The notes below the pieces were generated by a model, which had not been told where the DNA came from, did not search any database, and worked only from the letters and a program-made list of their open reading frames with translations. A DNA stretch of 64,000 nt from Mycosarcoma maydis. Taxonomy: Eukaryota; Basidiomycota; Ustilaginomycetes; Ustilaginales. Numbering within the stretch: the first letter of the stretch is position 1; every line of letters begins with the position of its first letter. This document shows, piece after piece, positions 33,043 through 42,317 of the stretch. The stretch covers positions 124,001 to 188,000 of the forward strand of contig NC_026490.1 in NCBI RefSeq assembly GCF_000328475.2. The letters run 5' to 3'. The translations under genes and the position numbers were made by a program.

Positions 33043-33242
33043 ACTTAGATAATTTGGAATGGTATCATGCGTTGCTCTTTCGAGTGCAATGGTCACTTGA
33101 GATCCACTTCTGGTTTGCAAATGGTTGTTCATGCGTATTCGTGGTAAGACTGCACCGACGTGACGTGAAGGTACACTGGTGACTTTGAGCGTGCTGAGCG
33201 TTGGAGTTGACTTGAGGGGTACAAAATTTGGACGACGAGGGT

Positions 33243-34256
33243 TCAGGACGGCGCGCCATGCAGAGTCGAGATAGTCGATCGGACCAAGTGGATGAAGTGC
33301 TCTATTGAATCAGCATCTGACGTGTCGGCTCTTGACAAACGGTGCAGAGTGTAGGCACCACGGATGATGTCTCTGATCGCTGCTTGGTGTTCTGTGGTTG
33401 GCGCTTGCCCCGTTGAGCTCATACGGCTGTCTTCGACAGCTCCAGCAGGCACCTCTGTTCCAAGTCGGGCAATACTGCTGCTAGCCATGCTTGTCACTCG
33501 TGCGTGGTCCTGCTCGTCGTCCGAAACACCAGCCCAGAAATCATCAGCATCGTTGATGTACTCGGCACCACCCTCTTCGGCGTCTGAACGTGTTTGCATT
33601 TGATGCACTCGTGTACAGCTCGGCATACACGGATGCAGACCCGCCATCACACGAGCCTGTTCGCTCTTGGACAGCACAAACAGATTGTCCAATTTCCATT
33701 CGTCGTCTTGGCCGAGCACAAGCATCATGCACAACCGTGTCTCAGCCTCGGGACACACGACCAGCCGTCTCGCTTTCCGCTGCATATGCCATGCATCGCA
33801 GCACCACACTTGGTACTCGCACTCATCGATCGGGTCGGTATCTGAGCAACAAGCCACCTGCATCGTCTTTTCGCGCAAGCTGAACAGCGCACTTGCTACC
33901 GACGCGATATTGGTCGTGTCAATGTCCAGCTCGATCGGCGGACGCGATAGCCAGCATGCAAACGCATGTTGTGATGCGATCATGTCCGAGAGAGACGTGT
34001 CATATGACGTCTCCGAGTCGTACGCGTGCGGGGCGGTGGACGATAGGCCAAGCATCCGCTGACGCATGTGTAGGTCGGACGAGAGTTGAGTCGGCGAAAG
34101 CGTAGGTGGTGATAGCAGGAGTAGAGATGTGAGTAGCGATCGGAGTGATCGAGGTTCGTGTTGTTGAGAGGTTGAGTGTGAGTCGAGCATGGTGTGGATG
34201 TCGTGTGATTGCAAGTACTGGTAACGAGGAGATGGTGTTGAACTGTCAAGAAACAT
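33243..34256 (-). CDS. Conserved-looking fungal protein of unknown function
   Basis: A 337-residue minus-strand protein starting at MFLDSSTPSP. The middle part (near 150-210) contains CCSDTDPIDECEYQVWCCDAW and RLVVCPEAETRLCMMLVLG. A short acidic motif, YINDADDFWAGVSDDEQD, follows near 230; it resembles the DDYWxxYD motif I have seen in fungal proteins of unknown role. The C terminus has a helical stretch (AAIRDIIRGAYTLHRLSR). No signal peptide, membrane span or enzyme motif. It diverges from EXO5 across 214 bp. An alternative start, MLDSHSTSQQ, lies at 34190. Function not recognised. Confidence 0.65.
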   Translation of the reverse strand: MFLDSSTPSPRYQYLQSHDIHTMLDSHSTSQQHEPRSLRSLLTSLLLLSPPTLSPTQLSSDLHMRQRMLGLSSTAPHAYDSETSYDTSLSDMIASQHAFACWLSRPPIELDIDTTNIASVASALFSLREKTMQVACCSDTDPIDECEYQVWCCDAWHMQRKARRLVVCPEAETRLCMMLVLGQDDEWKLDNLFVLSKSEQARVMAGLHPCMPSCTRVHQMQTRSDAEEGGAEYINDADDFWAGVSDDEQDHARVTSMASSSIARLGTEVPAGAVEDSRMSSTGQAPTTEHQAAIRDIIRGAYTLHRLSRADTSDADSIEHFIHLVRSTISTLHGAPS

Positions 34257-34470
34257 GGCGATTGGAAGAACCAATACAAAATTGGCCGCGCTGATGGACG
34301 CTCAATTCGCCGATGCATTCACAACCGTAAATCACGAAACACTCACAGTTAAATTCGTGATTCGTGATTGTTATTCACGATTGGACCCTTAAACTAGAGT
34401 TGGCACGACCCTCTTGACCGCCACCACTCGCGACTCAGCCAAGAGTGCGATATGCCTATCCATGTGAGCC
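34257..34470. promoter_or_regulatory. Compact divergent promoter with motif cluster
   Basis: Only 214 bp separate two divergent start codons. Positions 34330-34385 hold five or so copies of AATCACGAA/ATTCGTGATTCGTGATT, so the motif lies in DNA that must contain promoter elements for at least one gene. Confidence 0.5.
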
Positions 34471-36492
34471 ATGTCTGACAGAGACGCAAGCATCTCGTGC
34501 TCTCCACCTGTCCGTCGACACCTTCCCGCGCCAACATCACTGCACCACCACTTTACGCGCAAAGGCTACCTCTCCGTGTCCGACCTCGTTGGTCCATCAT
34601 GGTGCGAGTACAACTACCAATACGGCATCCTCTCGCTTTCGCACCTGCCCCCCTCGCTGCGTCCTGCGATGATCACCACTGAATCCGGATATACACTCTC
34701 TGCTGCGCCCCAACTCGTCGCGCAGAAGGAATCCACGCTTCGCGCGGGCAAAGCCGTTCATGCGGTGCTCGAGCGTCAAGTGGCGTCGGTCCAGGTGGTG
34801 GTTGAGACCGAGACCAAGCACGATAGCTGGGCTTTGAGGCTTTTGAATCTTTGGTGTAATCTGATGGCGTTGGTACAGATGAACGCGCCCAATGAGCGAA
34901 TGCACAACGCCAAGCAGAATGCATGTGCCAGAGAGATCCCAGTCTACGGTTGGGTTCACGGCGTCCTGGTGATGGGCGTGATAGACGAGATCGAAAAGCG
35001 AATCACAACCTCGAGCACCGCCCAGGCAGACAAGCACAAGACATGGCGTAGTCAAGAAGAATGGAGGAAGGATCCATCGCGAAAATCGTCCAGCACCAGT
35101 TCTCAGAAATCCAAGCAGAGCTGCGCTACATCAACACGTCCACTAACAGCCTTCTTCAGTACACGCCCATCTCAATCATCGTCGCCGGCAGCGTCGATAG
35201 AGGCTCAGCCTTCCACCAGCCACATGGGCTGGGGTTACTTTCTGTCCGACACCAAAACTCGATTCTCGTCCTGGCTTCCATCCGAAGAAGACCAGTTCGG
35301 CGCGCGTATGCAGTGTATGACGTACAAACGCCTCTTTGACGGTCTGCTGCTTGGCGCCCTCCTCGCCTCTTCCAACAACACCACCCGTGACAAGAAGATC
35401 TTTTCCTTCGATGTCCATGCAACGCCGATGAACTGGAGAGACACATTCGCTTCACTCGACTTGGACCCTGACCAACCGCTCTCGGCTGGTTTCCTACGAG
35501 ACGCCGAATCGGTGTGCGAGAGTTGGGGTGTGGATCTGCAAGCATGGGTAGAGCAGAACGATGCAGATGTGTGTACCTTGAATCATGTCATATTGCTGTT
35601 GGAAGATGGGTTGCGGGGGCTGGCAATGGATGCGCAGAGGGGTGCGGCGGGAGACGAGCAAGGAGGATCGAGCGTGGAGGTGATCCAAGATACATTGGCG
35701 TTGACATACAGAAGACAGATGCAGCGTGGGAGGCGCGCGAAGCGAAAGAAGCCGATCGGTGGACGTCGTTTGACTCGCACTTCAACGTCTGAGGTGGCAA
35801 AGATGGCCAAAGAGGTATCGCAGACCACCCTGGATGAACAGGGTGTCGGAGTCAACGGCGGACTGCAAGTCAACGAAATTGTAGAGAACGAGATGGACGA
35901 TGACGATCAGCTTGTCGACGACGTGCACCCGCCAGAAACGCAGGAGGACACGCAAGCTGCCACCGAATCCAAGTGCGACCTCAACTCGCTCGATGGCCTT
36001 GGCGGACACAAGGATGCACAGCACGCGATTCAACAAACGCTAACTTCTCATCGCAAGCGCGCCAGCTCCTCCACTCCTCCTCCTCCTTTGAAATCATCCG
36101 CAGCCGCGACATCGCCCATCATCGGAATCGTCTCGTTCACCCATGACGCTCAAACACTCGACGCCTATCTCGAATGTATCCTCCTTCTGTGGAACGGCCA
36201 ACGCCAACCTGTTGGTGTAGCACCGCACCAAACCAGACGGTGTTGGACATGCGAGTGGATCCAAGGTTGCGAATGGAGGGCCAAACAAGCGCAACGCTCG
36301 GTGCTCACTGGTCGATCTCAGAGTGGCATCGGAGAGGCGCGTGTCGGTGTGCAACTTGAGCTTTCGCAGGACGCGACCGAAGTTCGAGACGTGCAGCATG
36401 CAAAAAAAGAGCAAGAAGACGAGTTCTGGTCGACGCTCGATTACGATTCCATCCAAGTGCGTGATGCTAACGGCAACCTTGTTGCTTGGTAG
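34471..36492 (+). CDS. EXO5: Exonuclease V (iron-sulfur single-strand DNA exonuclease)
   Basis: A PD-(D/E)XK nuclease of the Exo5/Dem1 family, needed for mitochondrial DNA maintenance in budding yeast and for nuclear repair in others. Of 673 residues, the N-terminal block YLSVSDLVGPSWCEYNYQYG (near 30-50) carries the first Fe-S cysteine. RAGKAVHAVLERQV follows near 90. A nuclease aspartate is in VHGVLVMGVIDEIEKR near 165-180. SDTKTRFSS near 258, then QCMTYKRLFDGLLLGALL, forms the D-x-K half of the active site. The other cluster cysteines are in RRCWTCEWIQGCEWR near 590. A low-complexity acidic insert at about 410-530 makes it longer than yeast Dem1. One exon. Confidence 0.88.
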   Translation: MSDRDASISCSPPVRRHLPAPTSLHHHFTRKGYLSVSDLVGPSWCEYNYQYGILSLSHLPPSLRPAMITTESGYTLSAAPQLVAQKESTLRAGKAVHAVLERQVASVQVVVETETKHDSWALRLLNLWCNLMALVQMNAPNERMHNAKQNACAREIPVYGWVHGVLVMGVIDEIEKRITTSSTAQADKHKTWRSQEEWRKDPSRKSSSTSSQKSKQSCATSTRPLTAFFSTRPSQSSSPAASIEAQPSTSHMGWGYFLSDTKTRFSSWLPSEEDQFGARMQCMTYKRLFDGLLLGALLASSNNTTRDKKIFSFDVHATPMNWRDTFASLDLDPDQPLSAGFLRDAESVCESWGVDLQAWVEQNDADVCTLNHVILLLEDGLRGLAMDAQRGAAGDEQGGSSVEVIQDTLALTYRRQMQRGRRAKRKKPIGGRRLTRTSTSEVAKMAKEVSQTTLDEQGVGVNGGLQVNEIVENEMDDDDQLVDDVHPPETQEDTQAATESKCDLNSLDGLGGHKDAQHAIQQTLTSHRKRASSSTPPPPLKSSAAATSPIIGIVSFTHDAQTLDAYLECILLLWNGQRQPVGVAPHQTRRCWTCEWIQGCEWRAKQAQRSVLTGRSQSGIGEARVGVQLELSQDATEVRDVQHAKKEQEDEFWSTLDYDSIQVRDANGNLVAW

Positions 36493-36627
36493 CGCTAGCG
36501 CATACGTTTCTTTGTGTAGGACTTTAAGCAGATGAAATGGCATTGGCCAAATGAAAACAAACAAAAAACGCTCGGTGAAACCGTATGCTAATTTGCGAAG
36601 AGAATGGACAAGCACAGGCGGGAAGCG

Positions 36628-37635
36628 TCAAAGCGATCGTGGATGCTTGGACGAGGAGAGCACGGGTTCAGCAGGATCCCACGGCCCCTTGATCTCCATC
36701 TTCCACGTCTGTGCACGTACGATCCACCAGGGACACACGATGGATATAAAGCCCACGACCAAATGCGTCCACACTAGCACGATACCGATGAAGCGGTTCG
36801 AGGCGCCGATGCGCACTTCGGGCAGGCGGACGAACGCAAATAGCGCCGCTGTGACCACTGTCATTGAATACGCTATAACAAACGCGTACCAGTCGCTGTT
36901 CTTGTTGGCGCCGCGTTCGGCGACACTAGCTCGCGCTTTGGGCACAAACAGCAGCGTTCCCAGCGCCAAGAGCGTAAATGTCTCGCTGTCCGTATTCAAT
37001 CTGGAAGCGAGAACCACACTCGCCGACATGGCCGCATTGAACGACATTGTATCGCTGATCGCACTGCCACGCTCGCTCCAAGTCGCTCGGCCCGAATAGT
37101 CAGCGAGTGTCAGGTGCACGAGAAACAGCATCACGCTCAACGCCCAGATGCTGTCCGACGTCGTTGATTCAGTCAGCGTCCGCAAAACCGGCGATACCGC
37201 CAACAGCACCACTGCCATGATGACTTTACCCATCACCTTTCTGCCGTGATGTCTAGTCGTCTCTATTGTTCGCACCGTTTGCACAGAATATGCAGATGAC
37301 ACCAGTGTGCTAAGTGCAACAATGCCGCCACCGACGAGCAGCACGTGTTCGGCATCTACCGTGCCCAAGTGGAGATGCACGAACCACAGCGCCAAAAGCA
37401 CCACACGTAGCAGACGCGTCGAGATGCGTAACGATGCCAGTGTGAGTTGGCCCAAGGATGGAAGCACGACCTGCGAGTTGGTGCGCAGATCACACAGAAA
37501 GCTCGGCGCAACAAAGTTGTCCGCATACGCTTGTTTGCGCCAAAGGACCTTTTCGAATACGACCTCGTCGCTAGAGCTAAATGCCACGGTATGCGACGTA
37601 ACCTTGAGCGTGTCTGCCATCTGAGAGCTCGACAT
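36628..37635 (-). CDS. GPI2: GPI-GlcNAc transferase subunit (PIG-C/Gpi2)
   Basis: A multi-pass ER membrane subunit of the complex that adds GlcNAc to phosphatidylinositol, the first step of GPI-anchor synthesis. From MSSSQMADTL it is 335 residues. The family signature near 22-45 reads FEKVLWRKQAYADNFVAPSF, then L. About eight hydrophobic segments follow, including VVLLALWFVHLHLG and FIGIVLVWTHLVVGFISIV. The C-terminal motif YAFVIAYSMTVVTAALFAF and the ending WKMEIKGPWDPAEP are as in PIG-C proteins. An in-frame ATG at 37716 would add 27 residues and overlaps the stop codon of the upstream gene. A start at 37635 leaves a 77-bp gap. Confidence 0.88.
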   Translation of the reverse strand: MSSSQMADTLKVTSHTVAFSSSDEVVFEKVLWRKQAYADNFVAPSFLCDLRTNSQVVLPSLGQLTLASLRISTRLLRVVLLALWFVHLHLGTVDAEHVLLVGGGIVALSTLVSSAYSVQTVRTIETTRHHGRKVMGKVIMAVVLLAVSPVLRTLTESTTSDSIWALSVMLFLVHLTLADYSGRATWSERGSAISDTMSFNAAMSASVVLASRLNTDSETFTLLALGTLLFVPKARASVAERGANKNSDWYAFVIAYSMTVVTAALFAFVRLPEVRIGASNRFIGIVLVWTHLVVGFISIVCPWWIVRAQTWKMEIKGPWDPAEPVLSSSKHPRSL

Positions 37636-37712
37636 GGTCGTGTTTTGTCGTGACAATAGTGCTTGATCGTGCGATCTTGGTTGGTATAGTCCAGAGCGTA
37701 GACCAGTCGCGC

Positions 37713-38516
37713 TCATCGACCGCCGCCAGAGATGCCCGGTTTCCCACCTCGTTTGCGAGTAAACACCACCTTATCTTGATCGTTGCTTGTTCTCCTCTTT
37801 CCTTTGTTCGCCTTGTTGCTCGACGAGTCCGGTGAACCGTTGGCTATGTGCTTGGTGTTACTCTTGCTCCTTTTCCCCAAAGAACCTGGCTTGACAAATC
37901 GCGGTTGGGAGCCTTGCTCTTCACTTTCTTCCGACTCTTGTCCTTGTTCGTCGTCTGTCTGACCTCTCGGACGCTTTCTCGAATCTTGTTCCTCGTCCTC
38001 GCCCTCGTCCTCGTCCTTGTCGCCGCCTTGTTGCTTTCCCAGCTGTCCAAATGTGTGTCTCTGATTTATCCTGTTCGTAGCTTCGTCAGACAGCTGTTTC
38101 TCCCTTTCGATCAACCACGCGTCGAATCCAGCTTCTTGGTAGATCTTTGGTCGTTTCGGCTCCTGCGTTGTACTTTGATGCGATTGGGATTGGGATTGGG
38201 ATTGGGATTGGGATTGTGCTTGTGCTTGTGCTCGAGGCCTGAGCTTTGCGATCGCAGCGGGCGAGAGTGACCACTGTTCCTCTTCTGCTGCGCCCAACAA
38301 CGGAGAGGCTCGGATCGAGGCAGATGGCGACGTCGTCGCTGGCGAACGGGATGCAGGCGGTGTGCGTTGACTTGCTGTGCTGGACTCGGTGCGGGTGTTG
38401 GAGGCAGATGCAGCGGATGACGCGGACGAAGCGGTGGCTCGCTGCATAAACTTGAGCGCATTAACGCGCCCACTAAGCGACGTCACTGTGGCCGATCGAC
38501 CTGGTGGTGCTGACAT
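37713..38516 (-). CDS. MPP6: M-phase phosphoprotein 6 (Mpp6) family, nuclear exosome cofactor
   Basis: An RNA-binding cofactor of the nuclear exosome, expected to bridge Rrp40 and Mtr4. It has 267 residues from MSAPPGRSAT. The family hallmark is at the N terminus: LSGRVNALKFMQRA near 14-27, followed by a conserved-type tryptophan in EEEQWSLSPAAIAKL near 80-95. PKIYQEAGFDAWLIEREKQ follows near 125-145, and a long acidic then basic tail ends GGKPGISGGGR. A (QS)n stretch near 100-112 comes from a hexanucleotide repeat. Its stop codon overlaps an ATG in frame with GPI2, so the two same-strand genes are almost contiguous. A second ATG two codons upstream (38522) is possible. Confidence 0.75.
   Translation of the reverse strand: MSAPPGRSATVTSLSGRVNALKFMQRATASSASSAASASNTRTESSTASQRTPPASRSPATTSPSASIRASPLLGAAEEEQWSLSPAAIAKLRPRAQAQAQSQSQSQSQSQSHQSTTQEPKRPKIYQEAGFDAWLIEREKQLSDEATNRINQRHTFGQLGKQQGGDKDEDEGEDEEQDSRKRPRGQTDDEQGQESEESEEQGSQPRFVKPGSLGKRSKSNTKHIANGSPDSSSNKANKGKRRTSNDQDKVVFTRKRGGKPGISGGGR
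38182..38216. repeat. GGGATT hexanucleotide repeat inside MPP6
   Basis: About six perfect tandem GATTGG units encode alternating Gln-Ser on the minus strand, followed by three TGTGCT-type units encoding Gln-Ala. The six-base period keeps frame when copies are gained or lost. Confidence 0.85.
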
Positions 38517-38522
38517 GGGCAA

Positions 38523-38878
38523 TGACCGCGCTCACTCCGCTTCCCTTACCAGATAGCTTGATCGAGCGGTGATGGTATGAGAACAAGATGCTTCGTCTCC
38601 TCACGTCTGCGAACAGAAAATCAACCGACGCGAGAGTGGGCAGAAATCGTGAATTTCAATCACGAATCGCGCCCACAGGCTCAAAAGCAATAACAAATCA
38701 GATCTAAAGAAAAAGAAAAAAAAACAAAAACAAAAATGAATTAAATAATCACGAATATAGCAAAACGGAGAAGGTTTATTAATATAAAACATCACAAACA
38801 TCAATCGTACATCACGAATATGATCACGAAGCAAACAGGGAAAGGGCGTGGAAATGGAGGATATAAAACCCAGGCTAC
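38523..38878. other. Intergenic region upstream of MPP6
   Basis: About 350 bp between same-strand genes. It holds A-rich tracts (38705-38738) and scattered ATCACGAAT motif copies (38646-38665, 38748-38756, 38812-38829). Confidence 0.5.
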
Positions 38879-39883
38879 CTACAGATCATCAAGGTGGTCA
38901 TCTACGAAGCCCTGATTCTCACTGGGGTCGGCCCTCCTCACTCTGGTTGGATTGATCAGCGACATGGAGCGTTGAGAGGGTGATGGTGCCGAAAAGTCAT
39001 CTGAGCTCGGCCACGCTGCGCCTGCTGAGCTGCTGCTTGGCAATTTTGACGTGCTCCTTGAACTTGTGGAGGGAGATGAGGGAGTCTGCGAAAACATTGT
39101 TCGGATACTCTGCGATCGACTTTGTGGCAATGGATCGAGTCCTACCACTGGCCTCCGACCTGCGCGCGCATTTGCAGCAGAGGGCGCAGCAAGGAGCGAG
39201 CGGTATTTGTGCCTCTCTTCCCGGAGTGCTTGCTGGCTGGCTTCGAGTTTGCGTCGTAGTTGATGCAGATCCGACGCGGACGTGCGGTCGGAAACGACGT
39301 CTTCAGACAATGGCTGGTGAATGGCTGTGCTTGTGGAAGCATAACGAATGTTGTGCAGTACAATGTTTGTACTGCGAGCCAGGGCTACTGTCTCGTCAAG
39401 ACGTCCCAGTCTTAGCTGGATCGGATCTTGTTCCACGTCAATGTAAAGTCGGATTGACGTCCAAGATCTAGCGTCTGCCGGAGCGGATTTCTTGACGCCG
39501 ACCATGATGCTGTGTCGTGTAAATGCGTTGAGCACCTTGTCTGTAAAGCGCTTACCTCGGTCCTCGTTGGGCTCGTGTGAGTCGATCGTCGATTCATGCA
39601 CTGCAGAACTGACAAGTGTCCGAAGAGCCGAGTCTTTGATCTGGACGCTCCACCAGCCATCGCTGCAGCCGACCGTGACAGTGAAGCATCCAGCTGGGGT
39701 TTCGATCCTGCGACGTTTCTGGGACAATGCCAACGCAGCAGTCGCACTCGTTTCCTCGTTACCTCGAAGGTGAGACCGAGCATCGAGACGATACTCGAGC
39801 GCAACTACGTACTTTGCAAGCGTCGATTTGTTCGTCTCTATCACAGTATGTAGGCCATGCAGCTCGTGTAGCGCGTCATCCAT
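38879..39883 (-). CDS. Possible XRCC4-superfamily protein
   Basis: A 334-residue minus-strand protein with the layout of XRCC4/XLF relatives. A beta-rich head (about 65-190) contains GCFTVTVGCSDGWWSVQI, an insert, SIRLYIDVEQDPIQLRLGRL, then DETVALA. One long heptad-prone helix follows (SDLHQLRRKLEASQQALREE near 215-240), then a Ser/Pro tail ending MSLINPTRVRRADPSE and an acidic tip. The head pattern (phi-x-phi, W, then LRLG before the stalk) resembles XRCC4, the DNA ligase IV partner in end joining. Sequence similarity is too weak to be sure. The first 55 residues are helical and might include an unrecognised intron (a GTAACG...CCCAG possibility near 39770). Alternative: an unrelated coiled-coil protein. 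Confidence 0.45.
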   Translation of the reverse strand: MDDALHELHGLHTVIETNKSTLAKYVVALEYRLDARSHLRGNEETSATAALALSQKRRRIETPAGCFTVTVGCSDGWWSVQIKDSALRTLVSSAVHESTIDSHEPNEDRGKRFTDKVLNAFTRHSIMVGVKKSAPADARSWTSIRLYIDVEQDPIQLRLGRLDETVALARSTNIVLHNIRYASTSTAIHQPLSEDVVSDRTSASDLHQLRRKLEASQQALREERHKYRSLLAAPSAANARAGRRPVVGLDPLPQSRSQSIRTMFSQTPSSPSTSSRSTSKLPSSSSAGAAWPSSDDFSAPSPSQRSMSLINPTRVRRADPSENQGFVDDHLDDL

Positions 39884-40445
39884 CTCGAGAGGTATTCCTC
39901 GCGCACCCAGTCAGAGACCCGAGCGTCGTGTCAAAAGATGAGCTGAACGCCAATGCTGCCACGACGGCGGCTCTGCGAGTTGCGAGAAACACGGATGACG
40001 ACCAAGACAACATCTAAGAGGTGAGTCTCGAAATCGACCTGGGACGGACAGACACTCACGACTTGGTTGGACATTCACGATTTCACGATTTCACGTTTCT
40101 GGACCCTGCATCACCCAACTGCGTTCAAGCGCCGAATTCCGAACAATCGTTGAAATCAAGATGGCCAAGCTTGTCGACTGGTTCGTGGTTCGTGGTTGTC
40201 TGGACGACGCTTTGGGTGCAGTTACGAGTCACGAGTGGGTTGTCCCAAATCAGTGAATCTTCCGAGAGCTGTTGTATTATATACCTCAGTCATATTGTGA
40301 GTGCTGTGTTGACACATGACAACAGCTCCTGCGTGCTGTAGCTGAGCAGCTCGAGGCACACACACTCGTGACATAGACAAGACGGTTGCGAAAAGTTTCC
40401 AGGATCTGTTGTAATTTGCTAGCGCTACCTGTAGGAGCAGCAGCA
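39884..40445. other. Intergenic region
   Basis: About 560 bp between two minus-strand genes. ATTCACGATTTCACGATTTC at 40074-40093 belongs to the recurring motif family. No gene seen. Confidence 0.5.
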
Positions 40446-42143
40446 TCAAAAGACATATTCGAAATACGGATTCTGCCAGTCGGTCATGTCCATCAAGATG
40501 GCACGCTTTTTCAAGTCGTCGATCTCTTGTTTACTCTTTGGCTCATTTTGCCTGGCTAGTCTCCTGGAACGGTTTTGCCACCAGAGGCCCGCATCGAGGA
40601 TCAACGTCAAGCCGATTGTGATGGCCATGCACGTGATGATGGCGACAAATGTGGTCCGATAGTGAATAGGCGCTTCGGAAGCAAGCGTCAGATACGGAGC
40701 GATAATGTTGCCGACGTTGTAGCCGGCAAAGACAAACGCTGAGGTGATCGACTGTTTGGTTGCACCGGCAACGTTTGCCGTGCTTAACGAAAGCATCAGT
40801 ACAAATGGCGCACCAAAGATGGGCAGCAGGTAGTAGCCTGCCAGAGGTACGGCTCGATTCGACCAGTCTCCCTTCCAGATCATCACAGCCCCGGCCATGA
40901 CCGGAAGACAGGTGAGGATGAGCAGCACGGAACGCGAGTTGCGCACCTTGAGCACCACGATCGTCGAGATGTAGATCGATATCACCGTAGTAGCTCCACC
41001 AGGAGTCTGGAGGAGGATGGAACGGAGCGCGGTGTAGCCAAACGATTTGATGATGTAGGCTCCAAAAGCCGTGACGCCTCCGTTGCAAATATAGATGGTG
41101 ATAGCTTGGAGGAAAAAGATGTACGTCTTGTAGTCGATCAATGCTTCCTTGATCTGAGCTACATTCCATCGCTCTCGCACTCCGGAGGTCGACGCCGAGA
41201 CGTTGAGCGAGGCTAGTTTATCATTGAGACCGCCGGTGGGGAGTGGGGTTGCGGGGGGCTCGTCTGTGGATGAGCGTTTTGCAGGAGGGGTGAGTTGTTG
41301 GTCGTCAATGGTATCTTGCTTGCGATCGACGGTGGAGCTTGCGCGCAGGGTAGAAGCATCATCTTCGTTGACCTCGCCTGTGATGTTGGAGCGCAGCCTG
41401 CCAGCTGCCAGACTTTTTTCCTCTGGAGAAAAGCGGTTGTATCCGGAGAGCCGGAGCAAAGCATCACCGGTAGGCGCTGAAGGGAGGAGGAGGAGCATCA
41501 CCACACCAAACAGGATTGTGACGGCGCCGGCGAAGAGAAACATGTACTTCCACGCTGCCAACTTTGCGTCAGTCCTACTACCAGCCTTTCCGAGGCCGTA
41601 GTTGATGACACCGGAAAAGATCGAGAAGAGACCGGTGGCCGAGTACCAGATGCCGAGCCTGAGAGGCTGCTCGGACCTCTTGTACCAAGAACGGGTGATG
41701 TGCACAAAGCCGGGACTCACAGCACTCTCGATTGCGCCTAGGAAGAAGCGTTGTGCGATCAGACCTCTCCAGCTGCCGATCGCCGGAGTGAGGATCACAA
41801 TGATGCCCCAAAGCACGATGGCGGAACCGAGAAAGACGTTTGTGCGAAAACGCTGCACGAGCAACGCCATCGGCAGCGCGGCGACGAGGTAGCCCCAATA
41901 GAAAGCCGAGGTGGCGGTCGAGTAGCGCTCAAGCGACGTTTTGGGTGGACGACCTGGATGCACGACCGACAGTTCGAGATCCTTTAGGATGCCAAAAATG
42001 GACGCGGATGCGAGAATAGCCTTGTCGTAGAATTGAAGACCGTAAGCAATCGTCATGAGTGGCATGAGCAGCATGTCAATCTTCCAGAGCAGACGACGCT
42101 CCGAGACGGCCGGGGCCGAGCTAGCCGTGACGCTGGACACCAT
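40446..42143 (-). CDS. MFS transporter, allantoate permease (Dal5/ACS) family
   Basis: A 565-residue plasma-membrane transporter of the anion:cation symporter family, which takes up organic acids such as allantoate, nicotinate, pantothenate or biotin precursors. The start RLLWKIDMLLMPLMTIAYGL, then QFYDKAIL, is typical. The family motif RFFLGAIESAVSPGFVHITR, followed by SWYKRSEQPLRLGIWYS, lies near 130-170. About twelve hydrophobic segments are split by a central loop of roughly 90 residues (about 235-325). The ending WQNRSRRLARQNE... then PYFEYVF resembles the conserved FRY(V/A)-type tail. One exon. The substrate cannot be told from the sequence. Confidence 0.88.
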   Translation of the reverse strand: MVSSVTASSAPAVSERRLLWKIDMLLMPLMTIAYGLQFYDKAILASASIFGILKDLELSVVHPGRPPKTSLERYSTATSAFYWGYLVAALPMALLVQRFRTNVFLGSAIVLWGIIVILTPAIGSWRGLIAQRFFLGAIESAVSPGFVHITRSWYKRSEQPLRLGIWYSATGLFSIFSGVINYGLGKAGSRTDAKLAAWKYMFLFAGAVTILFGVVMLLLLPSAPTGDALLRLSGYNRFSPEEKSLAAGRLRSNITGEVNEDDASTLRASSTVDRKQDTIDDQQLTPPAKRSSTDEPPATPLPTGGLNDKLASLNVSASTSGVRERWNVAQIKEALIDYKTYIFFLQAITIYICNGGVTAFGAYIIKSFGYTALRSILLQTPGGATTVISIYISTIVVLKVRNSRSVLLILTCLPVMAGAVMIWKGDWSNRAVPLAGYYLLPIFGAPFVLMLSLSTANVAGATKQSITSAFVFAGYNVGNIIAPYLTLASEAPIHYRTTFVAIITCMAITIGLTLILDAGLWWQNRSRRLARQNEPKSKQEIDDLKKRAILMDMTDWQNPYFEYVF

Positions 42144-42282
42144 CTTGCAGAAGGATAGACAATAGAAACAAGGTAAGGGTCACGAACACGATCGAGACGT
42201 TATTCTGGAGGTCGTCGCCTCGGGAACATGGACCATGCCACGAGGCTGACTGATATACAACACGAAAAGCACGAATCACGAA

Positions 42283-42317
42283 GCACAAAGCACAAAGCAC
42301 AAAGCACAAAGCACAAA
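42283..42317. repeat. GCACAAA heptamer, five tandem copies
   Basis: Five perfect tandem copies of a 7-bp unit, about 140 bp upstream of the transporter start codon. A seven-base period is unusual and would be prone to length change. Confidence 0.85.

Noticed and set aside
32020..33132. 370-codon antisense frame over the flavin oxidase
   Set aside because: Open because of GC-rich third positions in the sense gene; no family features.
38182..38216. Telomere-like GGGATT array
   Set aside because: The unit is GGGATT, not TTAGGG in any rotation, and it lies in a coding region.
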